From NCBI GenBank assembly GCA_963169915.1, contig CAUJEM010000067.1:28423-92422 (forward strand): a stretch of 64,000 bases of DNA, read 5' to 3'. The first letter of the stretch is position 1. Every line of letters starts with the position of its first letter. Under the pieces are notes generated by a model that worked only from the letters and a program-made list of their open reading frames with translations, was not told where the DNA came from and did not search any database. A program made the translations under genes and the position numbers. Positions 7,752 to 18,395 of this stretch are shown here, in pieces. The stretch is from Myxococcota bacterium (GTDB lineage: Bacteria > Myxococcota_A > Polyangia > Polyangiales > Polyangiaceae).

Positions 7752-9899
7752 TCAGCCTGCTTCGGGGGGCAAGGCGCCGCGCCAGCGCTGCGCTTCGGCG
7801 CTGGCGCCGGTGGCGTCGCAGAGCTGCGTGAGAAACAGCAGGCACGCCCGCTCACCACGCGCATCGCTGGCCTCTCTCGCGCGCGCCAGGCCCTCGAGGG
7901 CCTCGAGCAGAGCGTCTGCGCTCCGGCCCGCTGCGCTGAGCCCCACCGCCAGAGCGAGCGCCGCGCGGCTCTGCTCGCGCGCGTCTTTGTCTCGCGCCTG
8001 CTCCCGTCCGCTCCTGAGCAATTGGAGCGCCGCGGACGTCTCCCCCTTCTCCAGCGCGTCGATGGCGCGCACGCGCTCGGTCGCCGCGGGCGTCACGCGC
8101 TCGGCCGCCGCCGTGGGCGCCGAGCGCACCGACGGCGGCGCGCTGCCTCGGGCGGCCGGCGAGTGGCTCTCCGCGCGGCGCGCGGGCGCGAGCCAGGAGG
8201 CGCCGTCTTGCACGTAGCCCGCCGCCAGGCCGCGGTGCGCGAGCGCCACCGTGCCCTGCGTCTGCGCCGCCTCGAAGGCCTCCGCGCTCTCACCGAGCCC
8301 CGCCGTGATGGTGGCGCCGGCCGCTCGCCGCGCCAGCAGGCGCGCCTGCTCCACGTCCGCCGCCAAGCTCGCGTGCAGCGCGGCCACGCCCGCGTCCAGC
8401 GGGCGCTCGGTCTGCGCGTGGGCCAGCGCCACGCGGTGGTGCCAGCGCTGGCGCTGCTCAGGGGTGAGCGCCGAGAGCAGCGCGCGCTGTAGGGTGCGGC
8501 TCGTGAGGCTCGCGCCGCGCGTGAGCCAGCCCTGCGCGGCGAGCCGCGTCAGCGCTGGCTCCACGTCTTCCGTCGGCGCCACCACCCGCAGCAGATCCGC
8601 CTCGTCCGCGTCACCTCCGAGCAGCGCGAGCGCCTCGAGCAGCTCCCGCTCGAGCGGCGTGAGCAGCGACCGCCGTGAGCGCGCAAGCCCGATGCCCCCG
8701 CCCTGGAGCCAGGACGCCGTGCGTGAGCGGAGGATGATCTTGTCTCCCTCCCAGATGAGCACGCCGCGCTCGAGCCCGAGCGAGAGCGCCTGCCAGAGCG
8801 TCTGCGGCAGGCCGTCCAGCACCCGCGCGCCGCGGCTGGCCACGCGGCCCTCGAGCGCGCCGCCCGTCATGGAGAGCGCGAAGCCGACGCTGGTCGCCTC
8901 GTCGAATGGCGCCAGCGTGGTCTCGGCCGCCAGCGCGAGGCGCTGGAGCGGCACCGGCGGCGCCCCACTGCCTCCCAGCCGCGCCACCACGCCGAGCTCC
9001 CCCTGCTCCGCCGCGAGCGCCAGCACCTCGAGCGAGTCGTGCTCGACGAGCGCCGCGTCATCGATGAGCACGAGGCCGACCCCTGCGCCGACCGAGCGCG
9101 TGACGAGCTCCGCGAGCTCCGCCACGTCCCCACCTTGACCATCGAGGAGCGCCTCGAGCGCCGCGGCTTCGAGCTCGCTCAACTCCACGCGAGCGGCCTG
9201 CCGCGCTCGGCGCAGCGCACGCCGCAGGGCGCCGAGCGGCTCTCCCACGGGGCCGGGCTGCACCCACAGGCTGGCCGGCGCGGCGCGGTGGAGCTCCTGC
9301 AGCGCGCGCGTCCCGCCGGCACCGCGCGCGCCGCGCACCAGCGTGAGCCGCCCGGGCTCCACGGCGAGCTGCGCCAGTCGCTCGGCCCCGAGGTACGCCG
9401 GCGCTCGCAGCCGCGCCACGGCGCGCGCCACCGGGCGGCGCAGCGGCCAGCGCAGGTCGAGCCGCGCGCCCCGGAGCCGCACGGCGCCACGCTGCCCCCG
9501 CTGCGTGCCGCGCGTGAGCAGCTCGGCGCGCGCCAGCGCCCCGACCGACGCGTCGACGAGCACCTCGGAGCCCTGCAGCAGGCGGGTGAGCCGCGCGGCG
9601 CTCGCCAGCGCGGGACCCTCGACCACGGCGGCGCCCGCGCCCCAGCCCACCACCACCGTGAGCTCTCCCTCGGCCAGCGTGGCGCCCCAGCCCTCCGGCA
9701 GGGCTCCCTCCTGGAGCATCAGCTCCACCGCGTCTTCCAGCGCCTCCGGCTCGAAATCGAAGGCCGCGGACTCCGCCTGCCACGCGCAGAGCCGCCCGCC
9801 GAGCACCTGCGCCCGCGCGAGCAGCGCCCCCAGCCGCTCCTGCAGCCGTTGCCGCTCTTGATCGCGCCAGCGAAAGCAGACGACGAGCCGCCGCGCCAC
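7752..9899 (-). CDS. Degenerate cyclase-like / P-loop / TPR protein in pspA operon
   Basis: A 715-residue cytoplasmic protein. Residues 1-150 look like a decayed class III nucleotide cyclase domain, ending in GPALASAARLTRLLQGSEVLVDASV, the normal end of such domains, but without clear metal-binding Asp residues. Residues about 183-200 hold a weak P-loop (GARGAGGT, missing the usual GK[ST]) and about 272-282 a Walker B-like GLVLIDDAA. The C-terminal third is helical with TPR-like repeats. This order (cyclase, STAND-type ATPase, TPR) is known for bacterial signalling proteins; here the key residues seem lost, so I infer a scaffold or sensor. It follows pspA by 5 nt and is probably co-transcribed with it. 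Confidence 0.75.
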   Translation of the reverse strand: MARRLVVCFRWRDQERQRLQERLGALLARAQVLGGRLCAWQAESAAFDFEPEALEDAVELMLQEGALPEGWGATLAEGELTVVVGWGAGAAVVEGPALASAARLTRLLQGSEVLVDASVGALARAELLTRGTQRGQRGAVRLRGARLDLRWPLRRPVARAVARLRAPAYLGAERLAQLAVEPGRLTLVRGARGAGGTRALQELHRAAPASLWVQPGPVGEPLGALRRALRRARQAARVELSELEAAALEALLDGQGGDVAELAELVTRSVGAGVGLVLIDDAALVEHDSLEVLALAAEQGELGVVARLGGSGAPPVPLQRLALAAETTLAPFDEATSVGFALSMTGGALEGRVASRGARVLDGLPQTLWQALSLGLERGVLIWEGDKIILRSRTASWLQGGGIGLARSRRSLLTPLERELLEALALLGGDADEADLLRVVAPTEDVEPALTRLAAQGWLTRGASLTSRTLQRALLSALTPEQRQRWHHRVALAHAQTERPLDAGVAALHASLAADVEQARLLARRAAGATITAGLGESAEAFEAAQTQGTVALAHRGLAAGYVQDGASWLAPARRAESHSPAARGSAPPSVRSAPTAAAERVTPAATERVRAIDALEKGETSAALQLLRSGREQARDKDAREQSRAALALAVGLSAAGRSADALLEALEGLARAREASDARGERACLLFLTQLCDATGASAEAQRWRGALPPEAG

Positions 9900-9904
9900 G
9901 CGCC

Positions 9905-10639
9905 TCAGTCTCCGATACGGACGCGTCGCTTGAGCGCCGCCAGCTCTTCTTCCACCTCGGCGCCGCGGCCGCTGCCCGCGCCCGGCGGCGCTCCGCCCTC
10001 CAGCGCACGAAACTTCGCCTCGACCTCTTCTCGGGTGAGCCCTCCGGGCCCCCGCCCGAGCCCGAGCGCCTCATCCACCTCTCGCTGCGCCGCCACCGCG
10101 GCGTCCACTCCCTCGATCTGGTCTTCCATCCGGCGAAACTCCGCGAAGGCAGCGCCGCCGGGCTTGGCGCCTAGCCCCTCCACGCCCGCCTGCCCGACCT
10201 TGGCCTGCTCCGCCGCGCGCACCAGGCTGCTCTTGCGCGCCGCCAGCTCCGACAGCTTGGCCTCCATCCGCTCGAGCTCCCGCTTCATCTCCAGGGCGTG
10301 CCCGCGCTGCTCGGCGCGGAGCGCTTCGGCGCGATCTTGCTCCCCAGTGATGCGCTTCTTCTGCAGCAGCGCCTCCCGCGCCAGCTCGTCGTCGCCGTGC
10401 TTGACGGCCAGCTCGGCGCGCTGGGCCCAGCGCGTGTGCTCCTGCCCGAGCTGCTCCAGCTTGCTCTTGAGCTGCTTCTCTGCCGCGACGGCTCGCACCA
10501 CCTCCTCTCGTGCGCGGCGGATCTGCTCCCGCATCTCGGTGAGGGTCAGCTCGATGGACTTGCTTGGGTCCTCCGCCTTGTCGATCAGCGCGTTGAAATT
10601 GCTGCTGATGACGCGTCCCATCCTGTCGAACAGTCCCAT
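9905..10639 (-). CDS. pspA: Phage shock protein A (PspA/IM30 family)
   Basis: A 244-residue PspA/Vipp1-family protein. The N-terminus GLFDRMGRVISSNFNALIDKAEDPSKSIE is the family's amphipathic helix region, followed by long coiled coils from about residue 30 to 190 (QLKSKLEQLGQEHTRWAQRAELAVKHGDDELAREAL) and a Gly-rich tail ending in a short helix. PspA binds stressed inner membrane and helps maintain the proton-motive force. The ATG at 10639 gives the canonical start; a longer frame upstream is unrelated sequence. The gene immediately downstream encodes a degenerate P-loop protein rather than pspB/C or the usual PspF regulator. Confidence 0.93.
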   Translation of the reverse strand: MGLFDRMGRVISSNFNALIDKAEDPSKSIELTLTEMREQIRRAREEVVRAVAAEKQLKSKLEQLGQEHTRWAQRAELAVKHGDDELAREALLQKKRITGEQDRAEALRAEQRGHALEMKRELERMEAKLSELAARKSSLVRAAEQAKVGQAGVEGLGAKPGGAAFAEFRRMEDQIEGVDAAVAAQREVDEALGLGRGPGGLTREEVEAKFRALEGGAPPGAGSGRGAEVEEELAALKRRVRIGD

Positions 10640-10833
10640 GCCCGGCAGGATGCCAGCAACCCTCACCGGGCGCCAGCCACCGCGCGCCAAGGCCGGCTCG
10701 GGGGCGCAGCGCTCGGCCCGAGGGCGCTGGCGAGCCACGCAGCGCCAGCGCGCGGTTCAGGGAGGTAGCTCGCCCTCCGCTGGTGGACCTCGACGCCTTA
10801 CCGCATGGTGTGCGGGTGCCCTAGACTCCGCGC

Positions 10834-12612
10834 ATGAAGCTCGATCGCGCGTTGGGTGGGGTGGTGGCCTGGATCCTGCTGGTGTCGCTCGCGGGCTGCG
10901 GGAGCGGCGAGGAAGAGGGCGCGGGCGGCAGCGGCGCCACCGCGGGCACCAGCGGCGCGGGCGGCAGCGGCGCCGCCGCGGGCACCAGCGGCGCGGGCGG
11001 CAGCGGAGGCGCGGGCGGCAGCGGCGGCGCGGGCGGCAGCGGAGGCGCAGGCGGCAGTGCGGGCGCGGGCGGCAGCGGCGGCGGGAGCGCAGGCGTGGGC
11101 GGCAGCGGCGGCGGGAGCGCAGGCGCGGGCGGCAGCGGTAGGGCTTGCGTCAGCCGCGCGGCGGAGCCCACGCCGCTCCAGCGCGGGACGGGGCGACGGT
11201 TTCACGTCAGCGCGAGCGCCACGCCGGGCGGCGCGGGCACGGAGGCGAGCCCATGGACCCTGAGCTACGCGCTGTCCGCGGCGAGCGGCGTCGAGCCGGG
11301 AGACGAGGTACTCCTGCACGCCGGCGTCTATCGTGGCAACTTCGATAGCCGCATCCAGGGGCGAGAGGACGCGCCCATCGTGGTGAGGCCCTTCGGAGCC
11401 GACGAGGTCATCCTGGATGGCAACCGGGGTGTGACGGACGTCGCCGCGCTCGCCGTCAACGGAGGGCACGTGACCTTCGCCAACCTGCACGTCACCAACT
11501 CCAACACGCAGCGCACCTCCACCGTCGACTCCCACGGTCCCCCGGACATCATCCGCAACGACGGCGTCGACGTGTACGCCCCAGGCGTGCGCTGCATCAA
11601 CCTGGTGGTGCACGACAACCTGGGGATTGGCATCGGGATGTGGCGCTCGGCGGTGAACTCCGAGGTGTACGGCAGCATCATTTACAACAACGGCTGGAGC
11701 GGCCCCAGTCAAGGGCAGGGACACAACATGTACCTGCAGAACGCGACCGGCACCCAGGTCATCGCGGACAACGTGATCTTCAACGCCGCGCGGGACGGGG
11801 CGCAGGCGTATACGGAGGGGGGCGCCATCCAGGGCTTCACCTTCGAGGGCAACCTCTTCTTCAACAACGGCGTGCTCGGCTACCACCAGCTGGACCGCAA
11901 CCTGCTCATCGGCGGATTCCAGCCCGCAGGGCGCATCACCGTCCGGGGCAATCACCTCTACCATGGATCGAGGTCACCCGGCTTCAGCTCGAAGGCCAAC
12001 GTCCAGCTCGGCTATGGCGTCGCGAACGACGACGCCCTGCTCGAGGGCAACTCCATCGTCGGTGGCAATCCCCCCTTCTACGAAATCCGTGGCTGGTCCG
12101 AGCTGACCCTCCGCAGCAACACGGTCATCGGTTTCTCTGCCAGCTCCGACGTCGTGAACGCCTTCCTCGGGGGCGGTACCTCGGGCTTCACCTGGCAGGA
12201 CAACGACTACTGGCAGGGCCTGTTCAACGGCGACACCTTCTCCGCTTGGCAGACGAGCACCGGTCTCGACGGAACGAGCCGCTACCACGCCGGGCTCCCC
12301 ACCCAGAACGAGATCGTCGTGCGCCCCAACCGGTACGCCGCGGGGCGAGGTCACGTCGTCGTCTACAACTGGGAGGGACGGCAGAGCGTGGACGTCGATC
12401 TCTCGACCGTCCTCGCCTGCCAAAGCCGCTACGCGGTGTACGATCTCCAAGACCTCGAGGGCACCCCGGTAGCAGAGGGCGTGTGGACCGGCGGCCTCGT
12501 GACGCTCCCCATGAACCTGACGGCAGTCACGCAACCCAAGGGCACCTTCCCCACGGTGGTGCCGCACACCGCGCTCGAATTCGGCACCTTCCTCGTCGTC
12601 GCCAGGCCCTGA
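10834..12612 (+). CDS. Parallel beta-helix lipoprotein with Gly-rich linker
   Basis: A 592-residue lipoprotein (lipobox SLAGC, Cys22). Residues 28-105 are a Gly/Ser/Ala/Thr linker. The folded part (about 115-590) starts with FHVSASATPGGAGTEASPWTL and EPGDEVLLHAGVYRG, the usual opening of secreted pectate-lyase-like right-handed parallel beta-helices, and continues with Asn- and His-rich coils (VTFANLHVTNSN, GVRCINLVVHDNLGIGI, VIADNVIFNAARDGAQ). Such proteins often act on polysaccharides, but no catalytic triad can be assigned from the sequence alone. It is flanked by divergent pspA and by a degraded gene, so it is probably transcribed alone. Confidence 0.85.
   Translation: MKLDRALGGVVAWILLVSLAGCGSGEEEGAGGSGATAGTSGAGGSGAAAGTSGAGGSGGAGGSGGAGGSGGAGGSAGAGGSGGGSAGVGGSGGGSAGAGGSGRACVSRAAEPTPLQRGTGRRFHVSASATPGGAGTEASPWTLSYALSAASGVEPGDEVLLHAGVYRGNFDSRIQGREDAPIVVRPFGADEVILDGNRGVTDVAALAVNGGHVTFANLHVTNSNTQRTSTVDSHGPPDIIRNDGVDVYAPGVRCINLVVHDNLGIGIGMWRSAVNSEVYGSIIYNNGWSGPSQGQGHNMYLQNATGTQVIADNVIFNAARDGAQAYTEGGAIQGFTFEGNLFFNNGVLGYHQLDRNLLIGGFQPAGRITVRGNHLYHGSRSPGFSSKANVQLGYGVANDDALLEGNSIVGGNPPFYEIRGWSELTLRSNTVIGFSASSDVVNAFLGGGTSGFTWQDNDYWQGLFNGDTFSAWQTSTGLDGTSRYHAGLPTQNEIVVRPNRYAAGRGHVVVYNWEGRQSVDVDLSTVLACQSRYAVYDLQDLEGTPVAEGVWTGGLVTLPMNLTAVTQPKGTFPTVVPHTALEFGTFLVVARP
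10916..11144 (+). repeat. Gly/Ser/Ala low-complexity coding repeat
   Basis: Imperfect 9-, 12- and 30-bp units built from GGCGGCAGCGGC encode the Gly-Ser-Ala linker of the beta-helix lipoprotein. It includes two near-identical copies of a GSGGGSAG-coding unit around 11080-11135. Likely prone to length change. Confidence 0.85.
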
Positions 12613-12649
12613 CAGTGGATCGGGCACTGCTCACCGTCGCCGTGAGGCC

Positions 12650-13509
12650 TCACGCTCTGCTCTCTGCCGCGTGACTCACGGCGCACTCGTAGGCTTCCCC
12701 CGGCTTCTTGGACACGTTGGCGACGCAGCGTGCTCGCTCCTGAGCGCCTCCAGCTCATCCTCGGCAGGGGTCTCGTAGCCTAGAGATGAAGCTGGGCGAG
12801 CGCGGCTGTAAGAGCCGTCGAGGTCAGGGAAGAGGGCGCGTGCTCCGTCGCGGAGATCGGCGGGGATGGCACCGTCGGCGAACGGCTCGGCCGTGATCGT
12901 GCCGAAGGTCGACTCGGCGACGGTGGTGCCCTGGCGCGTTGGCCGCGTGAAGCTGAGGTCCTGCACGCCCATGCCATCGACCATGTCGGTGCGCAGCGAC
13001 GAGCGGAAGTCACGAATCCCCTGCTGCCACTGCGTGCCCTCGCCGAAGAGCCCCGAGAGCGCGTCGATGACTCCCGCGATGGCGCCTGCAAGCTCGAGCA
13101 CCGCGCCGATGATGGCGTCGGCGACGACGAAGGCGACGAGGTTCATGCCCGTCCAGATGTCGGTCCAGCTCCCGTTGATGATGCCGCCGATGATGAACAC
13201 CACGCCCGTGATGACGTCGGCCGCCCTCGAGAGGACCGACATCACAATCTCGATCGCCACGCTCACGATGGCGACCGCAGCCGAGATGACGGAGACGAGC
13301 ACGCCGATGGCGCTGACGATGAGGCCCACCGTGAAGCCGATGACGTTGCCGAGCGCCGTCCACGCATCACCGTTGCCCTCGGCGGCCGACGTCGCGCCGA
13401 AGAGGTGGTTGGTCACCTCGCCGATCTTCGAGCCGAGCTGCTCGAGCGCGCTCCAGAGCACCGCACCGCCAGCGCGGCTCCACTCCCAGGCTTGGCGCGC
13501 CGAGCACGC
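12650..13509 (-). pseudogene. Truncated tape-measure-like remnant
   Basis: The readable frame is 12676-13461 and continues upstream without any ATG to an in-frame stop at 13510-13512; a GTG at 13461 is the only candidate start. The product has long hydrophobic helices (VIGFTVGLIVSAIGVLVSVI) and an IINGSWTDIWTGM segment resembling the C-terminal part of phage or contractile-tail tape-measure proteins. Coding sense also runs on upstream of the GTG (ARQAWEWSRAGG). Near 12735 the frame drifts into a Pro/Arg/Ser-rich tail, while the next frame reads RCVANVSKKPGEAYECAVSH and stops at 12650, which suggests a one-base loss. I infer a decayed 3' fragment. A real short membrane protein cannot be excluded. 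Confidence 0.5.
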
Positions 13510-13631
13510 TCATCAGCGGCCCGAATCGGGCTGCCGCCGTAGGCGCGAGCGCAGCGCAAGAAGCCTGCCGCCGGATTGGGGGCTCTACGGACGGCTCGAC
13601 AGCCCCGCCGCGCTACGGTAGGCCCCCCGCC

Positions 13632-14657
13632 ATGTCGAGTCCGGACCGACTGCGCCCCGTGGGCTGGTGGCTGCTGCTGGTGGCTGCGGCGGTGCTCTTG
13701 CAGGTGGTGCTCGGCGGCATCACGCGGCTCACGGACTCTGGCCTCTCCATCACGGAGTGGCAGCCGCTGCTGGGCGTCATCCCTCCCACCACGGACGCGG
13801 GCTGGAGCGAGGCCTTCGGCAAGTACCAGCAGATCCCCCAGTACCAGCTGCTCAAGAGCCACCTGACGCTCGAGCAGTTCAAGGTCATCTACTTCTGGGA
13901 GTGGTTTCACCGTCTCTGGGGCCGGCTGCTCGGTGTCTTCTTCGTGCTGCCGCTGGCGGTGTTCTGGAGGCAACGGCGGCTCGAGGGCATGAAGGCGCGG
14001 CTCTTGGGGCTGCTGGCCCTCGGCGGCGCGCAGGGGGTGATGGGCTGGTTCATGGTGGCCAGCGGTCTGCAAGATCTGGTGTACGTCAGCCACCTGCGCC
14101 TGGCCGCGCACTTCATGCTCGCCGTGGTGCTGCTGGCGGCGCTCGTCTGGGAGGGCCTGGCGCTGCTCCGCCCCACGCCGCCGCGAGTACCCCCCCAGAG
14201 CCTCACGCGGGCGACGGGCGCGCTGCTCGCCCTCTTGGCGGTGCAGCTCACCTGGGGCGCCTTCATGGCGGGGCTGCGCGCCGCCCATGCCGCGCCCACC
14301 TGGCCCACCATCAACGGCCGCTGGCTCCCGCCCCAGCTCTTCGAGGGCGGCTGGTGGTGGAACGTGCCGCTGTCGGTGCAGTTCGTGCACCGTACCCTAG
14401 CGTATCTGCTGGCGCTCGCGCTGCTCGGCTGGTGGTGGGGGGCGCGGCGCACGCTCGGCCTCGAGCGACACCTGGTGCTCGTGGCGGTGTTGGCGCAGGT
14501 CACGCTCGGCGTCGTCACCACCTTGCAGGCGGGCATCTCCGGGCGCCTGCTGTGGTTCGGGGTGGCGCACCAGCTCTTGGGCTTGCTGCTCACCGTAGCC
14601 CTGCTGGCCGCCCTGCGCGCGCTCGTGCCGAGCCGCTACGCGCCAGCGGCCGCCTAG
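13632..14657 (+). CDS. ctaA: Haem A synthase, COX15/CtaA family
   Basis: A 341-residue membrane protein that converts haem O to haem A for aa3-type cytochrome oxidases. Family hallmarks are visible: GGITRLTDSGLSITEWQPLLGVIPP near the N-terminus, YFWEWFHRLWGRLLG, HLRLAAHF, FVHRTLAY and GVAHQLLG, which carry the haem-ligand histidines, with about eight membrane helices. The EWxPxxG..PP and extended loop are those of the Cox15-like type rather than the short Bacillus CtaA. The stop overlaps the convergent lpdA stop by 4 nt (CTAG). No ctaB or oxidase genes are adjacent. Confidence 0.95.
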   Translation: MSSPDRLRPVGWWLLLVAAAVLLQVVLGGITRLTDSGLSITEWQPLLGVIPPTTDAGWSEAFGKYQQIPQYQLLKSHLTLEQFKVIYFWEWFHRLWGRLLGVFFVLPLAVFWRQRRLEGMKARLLGLLALGGAQGVMGWFMVASGLQDLVYVSHLRLAAHFMLAVVLLAALVWEGLALLRPTPPRVPPQSLTRATGALLALLAVQLTWGAFMAGLRAAHAAPTWPTINGRWLPPQLFEGGWWWNVPLSVQFVHRTLAYLLALALLGWWWGARRTLGLERHLVLVAVLAQVTLGVVTTLQAGISGRLLWFGVAHQLLGLLLTVALLAALRALVPSRYAPAAA

Positions 14658-16066
14658 CGGTTGACCACGTGGATGGCGTGCCCGAGCGCCGCCGCCGAGG
14701 CCTCCATCAAGGCCTCCCCCAGGGTGGGGTGTGGGTGGATGGTGAGCGCCAGATCTTCCGCGGTGGCGCACAGCTCCAGCGCGAGCGCCGCCTCACTGAT
14801 GAGATCGCTGGCGCTGGGGCCGGCGATGTGCACGCCGAGGACACGCCCACTCGCGGCGTCCATCACCACCTTGGCCACGCCGTCCGTCTCCCCGATGCTC
14901 ATGGCGCGCCCCAGCGCGGCGAATGGAAACTTCCCGACCTTCACCGAGTAGCCCTGCGCCTTGGCAGCCGCCTCCGTGAGCCCCACGCTGGCCAGCTCCG
15001 GGTCGGTGAACACGATGCCCGGCACCGTGACCCAGTCCTTCCCGGCGCGGTGGCCCGCGATCACCTCTGCGCACACCTCCCCCTCCTTCGAGGCCTTGTG
15101 CGCCAGCATGGGCTGCCCGCTCACGTCCCCGATGGCGTAGACGCCGGGCACGTTCGTCTGGCAGGTGTCGTCCGTGGGCACGAAGCCGCGCGCGTCCACG
15201 TTCACCCCTAGCCGCTCCAGGCCGAGGTCACGGCTGCGCGGGCGCATGCCCACCGCCACGAGCACCACGTCGGCCACCAGCGTCTGCTCCACGCCGCCCA
15301 CCGCGACCTTCACGCTCACGCTGCCGTCCGGGTTCGAGCTCTGGCCGAGGGCCTTGGCGCTCTTCAGCACCGTGGCGCCGCGCTTGCTCAGCGTGCGCTC
15401 CACGAGCTTGACGCACTCCTCATCCATGCCGGGCAGGAGGCTCGGCGTCGCCTCCACCACGGTGAGCTCCGCCCCGAAGGTCTGGTAGACCATGCCCAGC
15501 TCCAACCCGATGACGCCCCCGCCGATGACGAGCAGGCGCCTTGGGATCTTCCGCAAGCTGACCGCCTCCCGCGCGCCGATGATGGTGCTGCCGTTGAACT
15601 CGAAGCCCGGGATCTGCACCGTGGCCGAGCCCGTGGCGAGCACGATGCCCTTCGTGGCCCTCAGCTGCTGGACGCTCCCGTCCTTGGCCTTCACCGCCAC
15701 GGTGTGCGCGTCCTCCAGCGTGCCCCAGCCCTCGATGAGCGTAGCGCCGTTGGCCTTGAGCAGCCCGCGCACGCCGCCGGTCAGCTTCTTGACGATGCCG
15801 CCCTTCCAGTCCTGCATCTTGTCCACGTCGAGGGTGGCCTCACCGAAGCGGAGACCCGTCTCCGCACCACGGCGCGCCTTCTCCCAGAGGTGAGCGTTGG
15901 CGATGAGCGCCTTGCTCGGGATGCAGCCCCAGTTGAGGCACACCCCGCCCACCTCCTCCGCCTCCACGCACGCCACGCGCTGGCCGAGCTGGCCCAGCCG
16001 GATGGCGCACACGTAGCCGCCGGGGCCACCGCCAAGGACGATTGCGTCGAACTCCTGCGTCGTCAT
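14654..16066 (-). CDS. lpdA: Dihydrolipoyl dehydrogenase (E3)
   Basis: A 470-residue flavoprotein disulfide reductase that reoxidises dihydrolipoamide in 2-oxo acid dehydrogenase complexes with NAD+. The FAD motif GGGPGG is at residues 12-17, the redox pair is C43-x4-C48 within GGVCLNWGCIPSK (Trp in place of the usual Val/Thr), the NAD motif is IGGGVIGLELG, and the C-terminal interface carries HPHPTLGE with the active-site His-Glu pair. Length is standard. It lies 46 nt downstream of the E1 alpha gene on the same strand, so both probably serve the same complex. Confidence 0.95.
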   Translation of the reverse strand: MTTQEFDAIVLGGGPGGYVCAIRLGQLGQRVACVEAEEVGGVCLNWGCIPSKALIANAHLWEKARRGAETGLRFGEATLDVDKMQDWKGGIVKKLTGGVRGLLKANGATLIEGWGTLEDAHTVAVKAKDGSVQQLRATKGIVLATGSATVQIPGFEFNGSTIIGAREAVSLRKIPRRLLVIGGGVIGLELGMVYQTFGAELTVVEATPSLLPGMDEECVKLVERTLSKRGATVLKSAKALGQSSNPDGSVSVKVAVGGVEQTLVADVVLVAVGMRPRSRDLGLERLGVNVDARGFVPTDDTCQTNVPGVYAIGDVSGQPMLAHKASKEGEVCAEVIAGHRAGKDWVTVPGIVFTDPELASVGLTEAAAKAQGYSVKVGKFPFAALGRAMSIGETDGVAKVVMDAASGRVLGVHIAGPSASDLISEAALALELCATAEDLALTIHPHPTLGEALMEASAAALGHAIHVVNR

Positions 16067-16112
16067 GCTGGCGAGCTAGCCGAGCGCTGGCCGCGTCACA
16101 AGCGCCGAGCGC

Positions 16113-17228
<1,116 letters not shown>

Positions 17229-17283
17229 ACGCTGGCAGCAATACCACGGTCGCCCGCCGATGGGAGCCCGCTCGTGGGGCCGC

Positions 17284-18318
17284 CTAGCGCGCGCCCTCTT
17301 CGAGCCGCGCGAGCGCTTGCTCCACGGCCTCCGGCTCCGCCTGGCGCGCGTCGCCGCGCCACGCGAGCAAGGTCTGACGCGCCGCGCTGAGCCGCGCGTG
17401 ACCGGCCGCCACGACGGCGAAGGTGCGCCGATCGCGCGACCACGCGCGCAACCCCGACAAGATCTTCTGCGCTGCTCGCGCTTCACCGAGGCGGCTCAGG
17501 GCGACGAGGGCCTGCCACGCCAGCGGCCCGCCGCGCCACCCGAGCCGCCCGTAGGCCTCCCGCGCGAGCGCTGGGACGGCGCGCTGGAGCCCGCGCTCTC
17601 CGCACAGCTCGATGCAGGCGCCGCGGTCCTCCAGATCCAGCGTGGGGTTGCCCACGGCCTCCACCAGGGCCGCGTCGCCGCGCTCGTCCCCGAGCCGCGC
17701 CAGCACGATGGCGGCGGCGGCGCGCACCGCGGGTGAGGCGTCACGCAGCGCCTCGAGCGCCCCCCGTCGGACGGGCTCCACGCCCAGCCGCTCACGGTGC
17801 TCTTCCGCGAGCCGCAGCGCGATGTAGCGCACCTCCGCGTCCTCGTCACGGAGCGCGCGCGGCAGCGTCGCCTCGAACTCGGTGAACGCCACTCGCGCGC
17901 GCGCGATGAGCGCCTGGAAGCGCAGCGAGGGCTCCTCGCTGGCCGCCGCCTTGGCGAGCACCCGCTCCACCCGCACGCGCTCCACCCGCGGCGCGTCCGC
18001 GCCCAGGCACTCCCCGAGCGCCAGCAGCGCCCGCTGGCGCACCGAGAGGGCCGCGTCCCGCTCGTAGGCCTCGACCAGCGCCTCGACGGCCTGCTCCGCC
18101 GCGGCGTCCGCCAGGCCCAGCGCCGCCTCCGCGCGCACCTCGGCCGTGGCGTCCTCGCGGAGGGCGCGCGTCAGGGCCGCGACGGCCCTGTCCCTGTCCT
18201 CTCCGCTCGTGTGCCGCCGCGCGTCGAGCACCGCCGCCAGCCGCACCTGCGAGCGTGGCGCGGTGACGTCGCGCTCGACCGCCTCGAGCGTGCGCGGGAG
18301 CATCTGGGGCTCGAACAT
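17284..18318 (-). CDS. HEAT-repeat protein
   Basis: A 344-residue soluble protein made almost wholly of HEAT-like helical pairs, e.g. DATAEVRAEAALGLADAAAEQAVEALVEAY, DEDAEVRYIALRLAEEH and DASPAVRAAAAIVLARLGDERGDAALVEAV. Such alpha-solenoids bind other proteins. No catalytic motif and no signal peptide are seen. It sits 55 nt upstream of the E1 alpha gene and about 78 nt downstream of the ABC permease pair on the same strand, so it could be the first gene of the E1/E3 unit, but a functional link is not shown. Confidence 0.85.
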   Translation of the reverse strand: MFEPQMLPRTLEAVERDVTAPRSQVRLAAVLDARRHTSGEDRDRAVAALTRALREDATAEVRAEAALGLADAAAEQAVEALVEAYERDAALSVRQRALLALGECLGADAPRVERVRVERVLAKAAASEEPSLRFQALIARARVAFTEFEATLPRALRDEDAEVRYIALRLAEEHRERLGVEPVRRGALEALRDASPAVRAAAAIVLARLGDERGDAALVEAVGNPTLDLEDRGACIELCGERGLQRAVPALAREAYGRLGWRGGPLAWQALVALSRLGEARAAQKILSGLRAWSRDRRTFAVVAAGHARLSAARQTLLAWRGDARQAEPEAVEQALARLEEGAR

Positions 18319-18395
18319 CGGCGTGCCTCAGTGTGGGCCGACTCAGCACGACGCCGCAAGCCATGGCCTCATCCCCGCGGCGCAGCGCGGGCGCC

